From Pseudomarimonas salicorniae (lineage in GTDB: Bacteria > Pseudomonadota > Gammaproteobacteria > Xanthomonadales > Xanthomonadaceae), in the NCBI RefSeq assembly GCF_023156535.1, contig NZ_JALNMH010000003.1, positions 186,001 to 250,000 on the forward strand: a stretch of DNA of 64,000 nt, in the 5' to 3' direction. The position numbers were made by a program, and so were the translations under genes. How positions within the stretch are numbered: position 1 is the first letter of the stretch; the number at the start of each line of letters is the position of its first letter. Shown piece by piece: positions 35,421-43,888 of this stretch. The notes under the pieces are model-generated. The model saw only the letters and a list, made by a program, of their open reading frames with translations. It did not search any database and had not been told where the DNA came from.

Positions 35421-36176
35421 ATGGATGCGGCGGAAGAGGTGGTGATGTTCATGTCGGCCGACGTGGTCGGCTCGACCAGCTTCAAGGTCCAGGCCCAGCG
35501 CGAGCAGAGCGACTGGCTTGAAGCCTTCGCCAGCCTGTTCCGTGAGCTGCCCCTGGTCTTCATGGGCCAGCTGGCCGCTGCCTTCATCGAGCACGACGAC
35601 GTGCCCGAGGCCGGCGTCTGGAAGGTGATGGGCGACGAGGTGATCCTCATGGCCGTGCCGAACAGCGCCGAAGTCGCCGAGGGCCTGACCGTGGCCTTCT
35701 GCAACACGGTTCGGCAGTGCGATGCGCGGATCAGCGAGCGCTGGCCGCTGAACCTGCGCGGCACCTGCTGGGCCGCCTCGATCGGGCGGCGCAACCGGCG
35801 CATCGAGATCCCGGAGATGTTCGGTGGCCGCGATGGCTCCACCTACATCGACTACCTCGGTCCCGATGTCGACACCGGCTTCCGGCTCAGCGCCCACTCG
35901 GGGCACGGCGAGGTGATCGTCTCGCCGAACCTCGTCGAGTCGCTGGCCGTTCGCGAGTCGGAGGCGCTGCAGTTCCACGACGCCGGCAGCGCCGTGCTCA
36001 AGGGTGTCATCCAGGGCCGCCCCTTCCCGCTCTGGCTGGCCTCGGCCGACGGCGCCGCGACGCGCCCTGCAACGCCCGCCGCCGAAGTGGCCAGCCGACT
36101 GGCCGGCTATCGCCGCGCGCTGAAGACCGAGCACGGTATCGAATGCGCGGCGCCGGTATTCGGAACAGCCGCATGA
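35421..36176 (+). CDS. Class III nucleotidyl cyclase-like protein
   Basis: This 251-aa protein has a class III adenylate/guanylate cyclase fold. VVMFMSADVVGSTSFKVQ matches the metal-binding ADxVGxT strand, GVWKVMGDEVILMA matches the second catalytic strand (KxxGDxV), and GTCWAASIGRRNRR and DYLGPDVDTGFRLSAHSGHGEVIVS resemble the substrate- and ribose-binding region. Key acidic residues are present, but a canonical transition-state Arg/Asn pair is not certain, so activity is plausible but unproven. It lies upstream of an RsbW-like kinase and an RsbV-like STAS gene on the same strand, suggesting one unit. Confidence 0.8.
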   Translation: MDAAEEVVMFMSADVVGSTSFKVQAQREQSDWLEAFASLFRELPLVFMGQLAAAFIEHDDVPEAGVWKVMGDEVILMAVPNSAEVAEGLTVAFCNTVRQCDARISERWPLNLRGTCWAASIGRRNRRIEIPEMFGGRDGSTYIDYLGPDVDTGFRLSAHSGHGEVIVSPNLVESLAVRESEALQFHDAGSAVLKGVIQGRPFPLWLASADGAATRPATPAAEVASRLAGYRRALKTEHGIECAAPVFGTAA

Positions 36177-36243
36177 TGCCTGTCTGGAGCGCCACGCCAG
36201 CCTGTGTCAGAGTAGCGACTGGGAGCGGTGGCGAGGGCCGCAG

Positions 36244-36675
36244 ATGAGTTGGGACGCGACGTACAGCATCGCCAGTCGCCGCGCTGACGTGGCGGCCTTT
36301 GCCGACGTCTTCGAGTCGTTCTGCATGGACAGGGGCGTGCCCTCCGCCGTGATGCGCGCCTTCCAGGTCGCCTTCGACGAATGGCTGACCAATATCGTCG
36401 ACTATGCCCACGCCGATCGCGGCGATGCGGAGATCCGCATCGGTCTCGAGCTCACCCCGGATGCCCTGGTGGCCGAGGTCAGTGACTCCGGCGAGCCCTT
36501 CAACCCGCTCACCGAGCCTGGCGAACCATCCCTGGACCTTGGCATCGAGGATCGCCCCATCGGTGGCCTCGGCGTGCACCTGATCCGCACCCTGATGGAC
36601 GAAATCAGCTATCGCCGCGATGCCGGGCGCAATCACCTGCGCATGGTCAAGCATCGCCAACCCGTTACCGAATGA
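36244..36675 (+). CDS. RsbW-like ATP-binding regulatory kinase
   Basis: This 143-aa HATPase_c (GHKL) protein is like the anti-sigma kinase RsbW/SpoIIAB. The N-box is FDEWLTNIVDYAH, G1 is SDSGEPFNPL, and G2 is GGLGVHLIRTLMDEISYRR. It is predicted to phosphorylate its STAS partner (next gene, 10 bp downstream) or to bind a target regulator instead, as in partner switching. The true downstream target is not identified here. The start codon is ATG 36244; the region before it has GAGGGCC. Confidence 0.92.
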   Translation: MSWDATYSIASRRADVAAFADVFESFCMDRGVPSAVMRAFQVAFDEWLTNIVDYAHADRGDAEIRIGLELTPDALVAEVSDSGEPFNPLTEPGEPSLDLGIEDRPIGGLGVHLIRTLMDEISYRRDAGRNHLRMVKHRQPVTE

Positions 36676-36685
36676 GGACCGCAAC

Positions 36686-37024
36686 ATGTTGAACGTCAGC
36701 GAATCCACCGAAGGCGACATCGTGGTGATCAGCCTCGAAGGCCGCCTCGACACCGCGACCTCGGCCGACTTCGATTTCGCGCTTGAGCCGCATACCTCGC
36801 AGGACACCCGTCTGCTGGTCGACTGCGGCGGCGTGCAGTACGTCAGCTCCGCCGGGCTGCGCGTATTCCTGATGGCAGCCAAGAAGCTGCAGAAGACCGG
36901 CGGCAAGCTGGTCCTGTGCAACATGAGCCCCAGCGTCCGCGAGGTCTTCGACATCGCCGGCTTCAGCAAGATCCTGCACATCGAGTCCGACCGCGAGGCC
37001 GGCCTCAAGGCGCTTGCCGGCTAG
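36686..37024 (+). CDS. RsbV-like STAS antagonist
   Basis: This 112-aa STAS-domain protein has the layout of SpoIIAA/RsbV: VSESTEGDIVVISLEGRLD, then LLVDCGGVQYVSSAGLRVFLMAAKKLQ. Ser55 in VSSAGLR is the position phosphorylated in the family. It is expected to bind the RsbW-like protein when unphosphorylated. It is the last gene of the 35421-37024 unit; an R2 repeat starts five bases after its stop, placing a hairpin at the transcript end. Confidence 0.93.
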   Translation: MLNVSESTEGDIVVISLEGRLDTATSADFDFALEPHTSQDTRLLVDCGGVQYVSSAGLRVFLMAAKKLQKTGGKLVLCNMSPSVREVFDIAGFSKILHIESDREAGLKALAG

Positions 37025-37029
37025 CGATC

Positions 37030-37099
37030 ATAGGGTGCGGCTGGCCGCACCGGGCGTGCCGTCCGAACGCCCGCATCGGTGCGCCAAGGCACACCCTAT
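37030..37099. repeat. Intergenic hairpin repeat, family R2
   Basis: A 70-bp copy (ATAGGGTGCGGCTGGCCGCA ... GCGCCAAGGCACACCCTAT), almost the same as 29639-29708, starts directly after the STAS gene stop codon. Confidence 0.9.
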
Positions 37100-37129
37100 A
37101 GCGCTCGCTGACGCCCAACGAAGCCCGAC

Positions 37130-37225
37130 TGTGGGTGGGCCCTTGGGTGCGACCGCGGCGTATCGGATTCACCACAGACCTTGCCCAGAGCGACACTCCG
37201 CTGTCGCGCCCAAGGGCGCTCCCAC
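37130..37225. repeat. Intergenic hairpin repeat, family R3
   Basis: A 96-bp copy has arms GGCCCTTGGGTGCGACCGC and GTCGCGCCCAAGGGCGCTC and centre ATTCACCACAGACCTTGCCC. The reverse-orientation copy is at 3961-4055. Confidence 0.88.
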
Positions 37226-37285
37226 AATTTGACTGCGGCAAGGCCTGCATTGCGGCGCAAACCGGACCTTGCAGCACAGTTGCGT

Positions 37286-37350
37286 GTAGGAGCCAGCTTG
37301 GTGGCGATCGTCCCGTCCGGGGCGCCTATCGCCAGCAAGCTGGCTCCTAC
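37286..37350. repeat. REP/BIME hairpin (family R1), long form
   Basis: GTAGGAGCCAGCTTGGTGGC to GCCAGCAAGCTGGCTCCTAC with centre CGATCGTCCCGTCCGGGGCGCC: the same long form as 3837-3901. R2, R3 and R1 are in order within 320 bp here, the mirror of the order at 3837-4160. Confidence 0.9.
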
Positions 37351-37429
37351 ATTCGGCTTCTGCGGAAGGTCTGCATTGCGCCCAAGGGGCTCCTTGCCTC
37401 TCCCACCCGGTGCGCTGCGCCGGATCGAT

Positions 37430-37474
37430 TGGTGCCCCCGGCGCGATTCGAACGCACGACCTTTCCCTTAGGAG
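37430..37474 (-). pseudogene. 3' fragment of tRNA-Arg(CCU), attachment-site remnant
   Basis: On the minus strand, 45 bases run from the anticodon loop CTCCTAA (anticodon CCU) through the T-arm (GTGCG-TTCGAAT-CGCGC) to CGGGGGCACCA. The 5' half (acceptor, D-arm) is absent, and the anticodon stem loses pairing exactly at the loop. Such 3'-end tRNA fragments mark attB/attL cores of integrating elements. The broken integrase starts within 10 bases on its right, so it is inferred to be an island boundary. An intact tRNA-Arg is not in the window. Confidence 0.75.
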
Positions 37475-37481
37475 GGGGATT

Positions 37482-38738
37482 CTGTCGTCAACGATTTCGC
37501 GGCCTGCAGGCTCGCCCGCCTCTGGGCTGGTCCTGCCCGAACAGCTGGCCAGCGAGGCCGCAGAGGCAGTCCGAGAGTTGCTAGCCGAGGCCGCTGCGGC
37601 CAACACAACCCGCAGCTATGCCACTGCTTTGCGTTACTGGGCCGGCTGGTACCGCGTGCGATTTGGGGATGACTTCGCCCTGCCCCTCTCTGAGGCGGCA
37701 GCGATTCAGTTCATCGTGGATCACGTTGCACGCAAGGCTAAGGAAGGCGGCCTCACCTGGGAGCTACCGCCAGAGCACGTTCGCGCGCTCGCCAGCGCAG
37801 GCCAGAAAGCCAAGCTAGGCCCCTGGAAACTTGCAAGCGTCGTGCACCGAGTCGCCGTGCTGTCGACTGCGCATCGACTTAAACGTCTCCCCAACCCCTG
37901 TGAGCTACCGGCGGTGCGAACAGTACTCGGCCGGGCGCGCCGCGCATCGGTCAAGCGCGGTGAACGGCCGACCAAGAAGACCGCGATCACCAAGCCGGAA
38001 CTGGAGGCCATGCTAGCCACGTGCGACGAGAGCCTGGAAGGCCTTCGCGACCGCGCCCTACTCTTTTTCGGCTTCGCTTCCGGTCGTCGACGCCGCAGCG
38101 AGATCGCCTGGGCCGACATGCGAGACCTCCGGCGCATCGGGCCATGGGCGTACATCTATCGCCTCGAGCACTCGAAGACGCAACAGGCCGGCGTGTCGTC
38201 CTCTTCGACTCCCGACAAGCCGATCCTTGATCGCGGCGCAGACAATCTTACGGATTGGCTTGAGGCATCCGGGATCACGGATGGCGCGATCTTTCGGCGA
38301 CTGTGGAAGACCACCATTAGCGCGGCCCTCTCGCCTGCAGCCGTCGGGGAGATCGTCCGACGAAGGGCCCAGCGGGCGGGCCTTGAGGGAGACTTCGGCG
38401 GGCATAGCCTTCACTCTCCCGCGTCTGGCGGGTATGTGCGCTGGCGGACCCTGCGGCCAAACTGCTCCGGCTGCGGCGCCCCACACCGGATAGCCCCCTT
38501 TCCCGGCACCCGCGCCACGGCACACTTTGACCGTGGCGCCGCGGAAGGTCGCGGACCGACGGGCCGCTGGTTCAGCGAGCAGGGACGCCACTCGCGCCCA
38601 ACGAACACCACCGCGCATCGGGTCAGCCGGTCTCGCTCGCGCAGGCCCAATGCGCCCCGTCGCACAGACAGCCAGGCAGCGCTCATCGTCTCTTGCCCTA
38701 TTGGATGCTTGGACACACTCGCATCGGCGGGAGGTTGA
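37482..38738 (+). pseudogene. Tyrosine-recombinase integrase, degraded at the catalytic C-terminus
   Basis: The frame reads as a tyrosine-type site-specific integrase: N-terminal SAM-like/arm domain (LVLPEQLASEAAEAVRELLAEAAAANTTRSYATALRYWAGWY), then a catalytic domain with the first Arg in FGFASGRRRRSEIAWADM. The second box is GGHSLHSPASGGYVRW instead of GHSLRSGFVT. The normal R-H-x-x-R...Y end is not found, and the following 110 residues are low-complexity and look like a different frame. I infer that an indel near 38412 or a foreign join killed the gene. The first codon is unclear (CTG 37482; the long open frame from 37410 runs through the tRNA fragment). Confidence 0.75.
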
Positions 38739-38739
38739 T

Positions 38740-39480
38740 GTGCGCAGGGAACTCCGGCGTATGCGCGAAGTCATCGCCCGCGAAGGCGTTTTCGCTGGCG
38801 TCAGACGCGTTGTGGCATCGCTTCGCTGGCGCTTCGATGCACGGCATGCCGCGGTGCGCGCGGTAATGCGGGAGAACGCCGCGTTTGATCGCTTGAACAG
38901 TACCGACACCGGGGGAGAGATCCCGCTGACGCAGTTGGGCATCGACCCGGAAGAGGCCCGGCGCGGCAACGGGGTCTATCGTGCGATCTCGACATCACAC
39001 TTCGAGACCGCGCTGAGTCTGTTCCCTCATCGACACGAAGACTTCGTCTTCATTGACTACGGGTCCGGAAAGGGGAAGGCGCTACTGCTCGCCGCCGCGC
39101 ATCCCTATCGTCGAATCATCGGCATCGAGTACTCGCCCTTGTTGCATCGACAGGCGCAGTTGAACGTTCATCGCGCTCGGAAACTCATCGGTCGTGGCGC
39201 GCGCATCGAAACGGTCTGTGCGAACGCCTGCGACTACGAGCCGCCCGATGAGGCGTTGGTGTGCTTCTTCTTCAACCCTTTCGATGCCGCGACGTGGCGC
39301 GTCGTCCTGTCACGACTGAGAGATCAGTTTCAGGCGAATCAGCGCACCATTCTGATTGTCTACATGAACATCCGCGATATCAGCGAACTGGGCGACGTGT
39401 TCGGTGCTTTTTCGCAGTTCGTCACCGTGGCAAGAACAAAAACGGTGCACATCCTGATGGCGCGTGCGCGCCGCCCCTGA
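38740..39480 (+). CDS. Class I SAM-dependent methyltransferase
   Basis: This 246-aa protein starts at GTG 38740 (VRRELRRMREVIAREG; GAGG five bases upstream). The SAM-binding fold has motif I VFIDYGSGKGKALLLAA at about 105-120, then GIEYSPLLHRQAQLNVHRAR and ACDYEPPDEALVCFFFNPFD. The Asp-Gly-Ser-Gly-Lys-Gly and acidic EYSP residues are the expected SAM contacts. The N-terminal third is helical and basic. The substrate is unknown. It follows the broken integrase, so it may be cargo of the island. The longer frame (from 38527) lies in the integrase tail and is rejected. Confidence 0.88.
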   Translation: MRRELRRMREVIAREGVFAGVRRVVASLRWRFDARHAAVRAVMRENAAFDRLNSTDTGGEIPLTQLGIDPEEARRGNGVYRAISTSHFETALSLFPHRHEDFVFIDYGSGKGKALLLAAAHPYRRIIGIEYSPLLHRQAQLNVHRARKLIGRGARIETVCANACDYEPPDEALVCFFFNPFDAATWRVVLSRLRDQFQANQRTILIVYMNIRDISELGDVFGAFSQFVTVARTKTVHILMARARRP

Positions 39481-39650
39481 ACGACCCCGCGTCGCGAGTG
39501 GGCACGCTGAACACGTGCTCCGGAAGCAGAACCGACGCCCCGATCCGCGATCTCTCTTCCGCAGTCATGGGTTTGGGGGCGTACAGAGCCCGCAGTCTGA
39601 CCGGGTCATGCTCAACCTCGTCGAATCGACCTCCATGACCGGGGCAATCC

Positions 39651-40466
39651 ATGCAACCAATGCGGCAACTCGATACGCGGATAACCGAGAACTCGTTGCT
39701 TGCCAGGCTTCCGCTCAGGCAACTGGCCCGTGCGCTTCATCTTGCGGATCGGGTGACGCTGCAACAGGGGGAGGTACTCAGCGCGGTGGGAGACGAAATC
39801 CGCAGTGTCTACTTCCCGGAGAACTGCACGATTGCCGAAATGAGTGAAGGGTCCCGCAGTCAGTCCCTGGCGGTGGGCCTGATCGGCGCGGAGGGCATGG
39901 TCGGCGCCGCCGTTCTGCTCGGCCGAAGCCATACCGGATTGCGCGCGCAAGTCCACGACTCGGGAAGGGCGCTGCGCCTCAAGGTGGAAGACTTCCGCGC
40001 GCTACAGCAGGACGCGCCCGAGCTGACCGCGAAGCTCATGCTCTACATCGACCTGATGCAGGCCCAGTACGCCCAGGTGGCAGCGTGTGCCTCGTTCCAC
40101 GTGCTGGACAAGCGTCTCGCCTGGTGGCTGTTGTTGACACACGATCGCGTGATCGGCGATCGATTCGATCTGACCCACGATCAGCTGGCCGCCATGCTCG
40201 GCGTGCGCCGTAGCGGCGTATCCACTGCCGCGGGGAGTCTGCGCAAGCGCAAGATCATAGGCTACTCGCGGGGAAGAATCGTGATTCGGGACCGTCGGGC
40301 TCTGGAACTGGCCGCCTGCTGTTGCTACCGACGGATGCGCGCGGCGTCCCGGCTGATCGAGCAGTCGCAAACCGAACTGCGCGGCGATCTGCCATCCTCT
40401 ATCCGGTTGATTACGCCCCAGGCTCTGCGGCGAGTCGGTGCACGGTCGCGAGGTACTGGGGCGTGA
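39651..40466 (+). CDS. Crp/Fnr family transcriptional regulator
   Basis: This 271-aa regulator has a beta-roll domain (EIRSVYFPENCTIAEMSEG, VGLIGAEGMVGAAVLLG), the HTGLRAQVHDSGRALRL loop, a dimer helix (LIDLMQAQYAQVAACASFHVLDKRLAWWLLL split) and a winged HTH (FDLTHDQLAAMLGVRRSGVSTAAGSLRKRKII), then a Cys-rich ACCCYRRM and a longer basic tail. It is diverged from the CRP paralogues at 17043, 60484 and 61486. The ligand is unknown. It ends five bases before the end of the EPS operon's Wzx gene (convergent). Confidence 0.9.
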   Translation: MQPMRQLDTRITENSLLARLPLRQLARALHLADRVTLQQGEVLSAVGDEIRSVYFPENCTIAEMSEGSRSQSLAVGLIGAEGMVGAAVLLGRSHTGLRAQVHDSGRALRLKVEDFRALQQDAPELTAKLMLYIDLMQAQYAQVAACASFHVLDKRLAWWLLLTHDRVIGDRFDLTHDQLAAMLGVRRSGVSTAAGSLRKRKIIGYSRGRIVIRDRRALELAACCCYRRMRAASRLIEQSQTELRGDLPSSIRLITPQALRRVGARSRGTGA

Positions 40467-40471
40467 TTCGA

Positions 40472-41791
40472 TCATGGCAGAGCGGGCCCCACTGATCTGT
40501 CGGAAGGCGTCGGCTTCTGTTCTTGCCGCGGTGGCGAAGCGGCCGTTTCACGCAGGCAAAGTATTGCGATGCCAATCCCGCTGATCCCCTCGCCAACCAG
40601 AATCCCCAAGGGCGCCCCGGCGCCGCCCAGGTGTTGCATGCCCCAGTAGCTGACACCTATCGCGATCAAGGCGCTGCATAGCGCCAGCGCGGTCAACCAC
40701 CGGAAGCGTTCGCGCAGCACGAGCAGGAACAGCAGCTGCTGATGGGCGGCCATCACGATGAAGCTGGCCGACCACAGCTTCAGCAGCAGGTCGCGTTGCT
40801 CGAACTGCTTGCGCAGCACGGTCTCGAACAGCCAGTCACGAAATATCCAGAGCACGCTGAAATAGCCCATTGCGATGACCGCCATGGCGAGGGCAAGCCA
40901 GCACAGACGCTGCAACAGCGCCGCTGCGCCGCGGCTCATCAACCAACGCAATGAAACAGGCAGCATCAGCGATCCGATGCCAACCGATAACAGATTCACC
41001 GGCATTGCGAGCATGCGCGTGGCAGCGATGGCAGCCACTGCGCTGACGTCCAGCGTGCCGGCAACCAGGAAAACGTAGCCCTGGTTGAAGCTCCAATGGA
41101 TGGCCGCGCCCGCGGTAGACCAGGCGCCAAGCGGCGCGATGGCACGCAGGATGCCGGGCTCGCCTGCCGGGTTCCAGGCCTCATGCTTTCGCAGATTGCG
41201 TTCCAGAATCCGCCCGGCCACCAGCGCCGCAAAGGCCAATGCGAGCGCTGCCGCTGCCGCTGGCACCGTGGTCCGAGTAGCGATGAGCACGCCGCTGCCC
41301 AGCAGGAACGCGTACAGGACATCGGCGCGCAGGACGGCGTGAGCACGGCGATAGGCAAGCTGCACCAGGCGAAAGTACTCGCGCCGAAGTGCCGCGACCG
41401 TACTGACGGTTGCTATCAGTACCAACAGCGCGGTCGCTGACGAGATCAGGTGTGCAGCCCACAGGGTGGCGGCGATCAGCGCGACAGCGACCGCGATCCC
41501 GACCACCAGCAGACGCTGTTCGCGATACACACCCCCCGCAAGATCACCGCAGCCGGCCGGGTCGAGGCGGGCCATCCGATTGACCAGTGCCGGACCGAGG
41601 AAGGCATTCTGCAGGGAGACGGCGAAAATGATGCCACCGAGCACAAGCATGTAGTAGCCGTACTGCAGGTCGCTGGTGTACCGGATGAGCAGCAGCCCGA
41701 CCAGAAAGCCGGTAGCGGACAGCACGGCCTGGCTGGCCAGCGCACTGGAAAAGATGCGCATCAACGCCAGCCGGCTTGTCCTACCGCTCAT
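40472..41791 (-). CDS. Wzx-type polysaccharide flippase
   Basis: This 439-aa membrane protein of the MOP/Wzx superfamily has about 12 TM helices. The N-terminus is MSGRTSRLALMRIFSSALASQAVLS with the first TM TGFLVGLLLI. Charged loops (RNLRKHEAWNPAGEPGI, LRKQFEQRD) lie between helices. It would flip lipid-linked oligosaccharide across the inner membrane. ATG 41791 overlaps the upstream glycosyltransferase stop (ATGA). It is the last gene of the long minus-strand EPS operon; the convergent Crp gene ends five bases away. Confidence 0.88.
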   Translation of the reverse strand: MSGRTSRLALMRIFSSALASQAVLSATGFLVGLLLIRYTSDLQYGYYMLVLGGIIFAVSLQNAFLGPALVNRMARLDPAGCGDLAGGVYREQRLLVVGIAVAVALIAATLWAAHLISSATALLVLIATVSTVAALRREYFRLVQLAYRRAHAVLRADVLYAFLLGSGVLIATRTTVPAAAAALALAFAALVAGRILERNLRKHEAWNPAGEPGILRAIAPLGAWSTAGAAIHWSFNQGYVFLVAGTLDVSAVAAIAATRMLAMPVNLLSVGIGSLMLPVSLRWLMSRGAAALLQRLCWLALAMAVIAMGYFSVLWIFRDWLFETVLRKQFEQRDLLLKLWSASFIVMAAHQQLLFLLVLRERFRWLTALALCSALIAIGVSYWGMQHLGGAGAPLGILVGEGISGIGIAILCLRETAASPPRQEQKPTPSDRSVGPALP

Positions 41792-42972
41792 GGGCCGCGG
41801 CGACGGGTCGGCGCCCACTCCGTACGGTCGTATCGGCGCAGTTTGAGTAGCAGTTTCCAGACAACGAAGAACGGCGCCCGCAGCACGTCGAGCAGCGCCA
41901 CGGCACCAAGACCGCTCAGCTGCCAACCTCGAAACACGTAAAGTGTCAGCACGGCCGCCAGCAGCACGGCAAGCCACAGCAGGTATAGAAACGCCGCATT
42001 CCACACTGAGAGCGCCGCAGAGATCGCAATCAGCGCCGTGACATACAGCACGACATACGAGAGCGGCATCATCATCAGATCGATTGCCAGGTCAATGCAG
42101 ACGAGACTGCGTTGGCGCCAAGCACACTGCAAGAGGGGAACTGTGCGAGATCGAAACAGGTCCATCCGCCCATCTTCCCACCGCTGCCGTTGCCGGCTGG
42201 CGACCTGCTCTCCCGCTGCCATCTCCGCGTTGGCCCACGCTTCGTCAGCGTAGTGCACACGATAACCTGACAAACCCAGGTCAATCCCGTACTCGATGTC
42301 TTCGGTCAGCGAGAATGCCTGAAAGGGATTCTCCTCGAGTACCGCATGGGCAACGCACCAGCCGTTGCCGCGAATTCCGCTGGACAGTTCCAGCCGCTCG
42401 CGAGCGCGAGAACGCACGCCGTGGAAAGCGCCGTGCGCGATGGCCATCAAGCGTGTGCGCCAGCTCTGCAGAGGGTTGAGCACGCCGTAGTGCGCCTGCA
42501 CAGCCCCTGCCCCGTTCTCTAAACGCGCGGCAAAGGCCTCCAGAATATTGGCAGACACCTCGGAGTCGGCATCAACGATCGCCACCGCATCGGCCCATCC
42601 CGCAGCCCGACTGTGCTCGAAGCCATACTGCAAGGCAAACCCCTTCCCTTTGCGAGTTGGGTCAGTGCGCACCAGCACCAGCGCACCCGCGTCTGCCGCC
42701 AGCACCGCGGTGGCGTCGTCACAGTTGTCAGCCACTACCAGCAAGCGAAACAGGGGCGCCGGCCAGTCGATCTTGCGCAGGCTGGCCAAACAGTTCTCGA
42801 TCACGGCAGATTCGTTGTGCGCCGGAACCAGCACATCGAATCGCAGGCGCCGCGAGGGACAAGGCGGAGGCACCGCCCGGCCCGACAACAACGTCAAGCA
42901 GAGCAGGTAAGCACAGGCCAGGACAGCCGGAAGCGAGAGAACCAACAGGGCCCACTGGATGACTGTGATCAC
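41788..42972 (-). CDS. Membrane-bound family 2 glycosyltransferase (processive type)
   Basis: This 394-aa GT2 enzyme has one N-terminal TM helix, then a GT-A catalytic domain: FDVLVPAHNESAVIENCLASL, LLVVADNCDDAT, DADSEVSANILEAF (DxD), FSLTEDIEYGI, and the processive QxxRW signature (SRQRQRWEDGRMD). C-terminal TM helices follow (MMMPLSYVVLYVTALIAISAAL, FLYLLWLAVLLAAVLTLYVF). QxxRW is characteristic of polymer-forming GTs such as cellulose/hyaluronan synthases. The donor sugar is unknown. Start GTG 42972. It overlaps Wzx by four bases. Confidence 0.92.
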   Translation of the reverse strand: MITVIQWALLVLSLPAVLACAYLLCLTLLSGRAVPPPCPSRRLRFDVLVPAHNESAVIENCLASLRKIDWPAPLFRLLVVADNCDDATAVLAADAGALVLVRTDPTRKGKGFALQYGFEHSRAAGWADAVAIVDADSEVSANILEAFAARLENGAGAVQAHYGVLNPLQSWRTRLMAIAHGAFHGVRSRARERLELSSGIRGNGWCVAHAVLEENPFQAFSLTEDIEYGIDLGLSGYRVHYADEAWANAEMAAGEQVASRQRQRWEDGRMDLFRSRTVPLLQCAWRQRSLVCIDLAIDLMMMPLSYVVLYVTALIAISAALSVWNAAFLYLLWLAVLLAAVLTLYVFRGWQLSGLGAVALLDVLRAPFFVVWKLLLKLRRYDRTEWAPTRRRGP

Positions 42973-42979
42973 GGCGGCC

Positions 42980-43888
42980 TCAGGCGTACTCGCGGTAATG
43001 CAGTCCGGCGAAAGCGGACAGCTTCCCCAGGTTGGCGCTTGCCTTGCTCAGCCAGTGCGCCGAGCGGTGCAGGCCGAACGGCAGGCTCAGCACGGCGAGG
43101 GCCAGTGCAACCAGACACTGCAACAGTGCACGACAGAAGAAGAGGATTCGGCTTGTCGCGTTCAGCGGGCCATAGCGCCCGGCCAGTGCGTGTCGCGCGA
43201 AGTCCTGCCCCCCTCGTAGCGATCGCATCAGCAGCCATCGCAGTGACAGGCGCGAGGGCTCCACGGGTTCGAGCACCGAGGCCTCGTCACACCAGACGAT
43301 GCGGGTTCCCGCCTGCGCGAGACGGCTCAACCAGTCGCCGTCTTCACCGCCGGTCTGACCGTACGCCGGGTCGAAATGGTGCCCCCCGGGATCAAGCGAT
43401 GAACGCTTGAGCAGCAGATTTCCAAGCCGCAGACGATTCCGGGGCACGACCGTGCCGCTCGCCATGCGCGGCCAGTCGTAGAACCTGCCCCGTCGCAGCC
43501 ATCCGGCCACGCCGTCTGGAAGCACCGGCTCGACCGGACCCTGTACGGCATCCGCCCGATAGGCAACGGCTGCGTTGGACAGACGCTCAAGCCAGTCAAC
43601 TGGCGCACGTTCGTCATCGTCGATAAAGGCAAGCCAGTCCCCGGTTGCGAGCTCGATGCCAAGGTTTCGCGCGTGGGCGACGTTCTTGCGCGGCTCGACC
43701 GCATAGAGGAGGTGGAACGGTGCACCCGCCGCGAGTGCAAGCTCAACCGGGGCACTGCCGCTGCGCCCGCTGTCGTTGTCGATGACCACCACCTGGTGTG
43801 GCACAAGACGTTGCTGCACCAGATCGTCGAGAAGCAAGCGCAACCGGTCGGGGCGACGGTAGGTCGCCAGACAGATACTGATGTTCAT
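42980..43888 (-). CDS. Family 2 glycosyltransferase
   Basis: This 302-aa GT2 enzyme starts MNISICLATYRRPDRLRLLL (classical nucleotide-binding strand). VVVIDNDSGRSGSAPVEL and GDWLAFIDDDERAPVDWL (DDD metal motif) follow, then an acceptor-side GGEDGDWLSRLAQAGTRI. The C-terminus has a membrane-associating helix (FFCRALLQCLVALALAVLSL). It is a non-processive glycosyl transferase for EPS repeat assembly. ATG 43888 overlaps the acyltransferase stop. A seven-base gap separates it from the next GT2 gene. Confidence 0.93.
   Translation of the reverse strand: MNISICLATYRRPDRLRLLLDDLVQQRLVPHQVVVIDNDSGRSGSAPVELALAAGAPFHLLYAVEPRKNVAHARNLGIELATGDWLAFIDDDERAPVDWLERLSNAAVAYRADAVQGPVEPVLPDGVAGWLRRGRFYDWPRMASGTVVPRNRLRLGNLLLKRSSLDPGGHHFDPAYGQTGGEDGDWLSRLAQAGTRIVWCDEASVLEPVEPSRLSLRWLLMRSLRGGQDFARHALAGRYGPLNATSRILFFCRALLQCLVALALAVLSLPFGLHRSAHWLSKASANLGKLSAFAGLHYREYA

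Noticed and set aside
37410-37481. Start of the integrase in the tRNA fragment (reads GAIRTHDLSLRRG)
   Set aside because: This peptide is the translation of the tRNA-Arg remnant, a known source of false N-termini, not protein-coding sequence.
38527-38739. Upstream extension of the methyltransferase
   Set aside because: It lies in the tail of the broken integrase with no methyltransferase similarity; a ribosome site supports GTG 38740.
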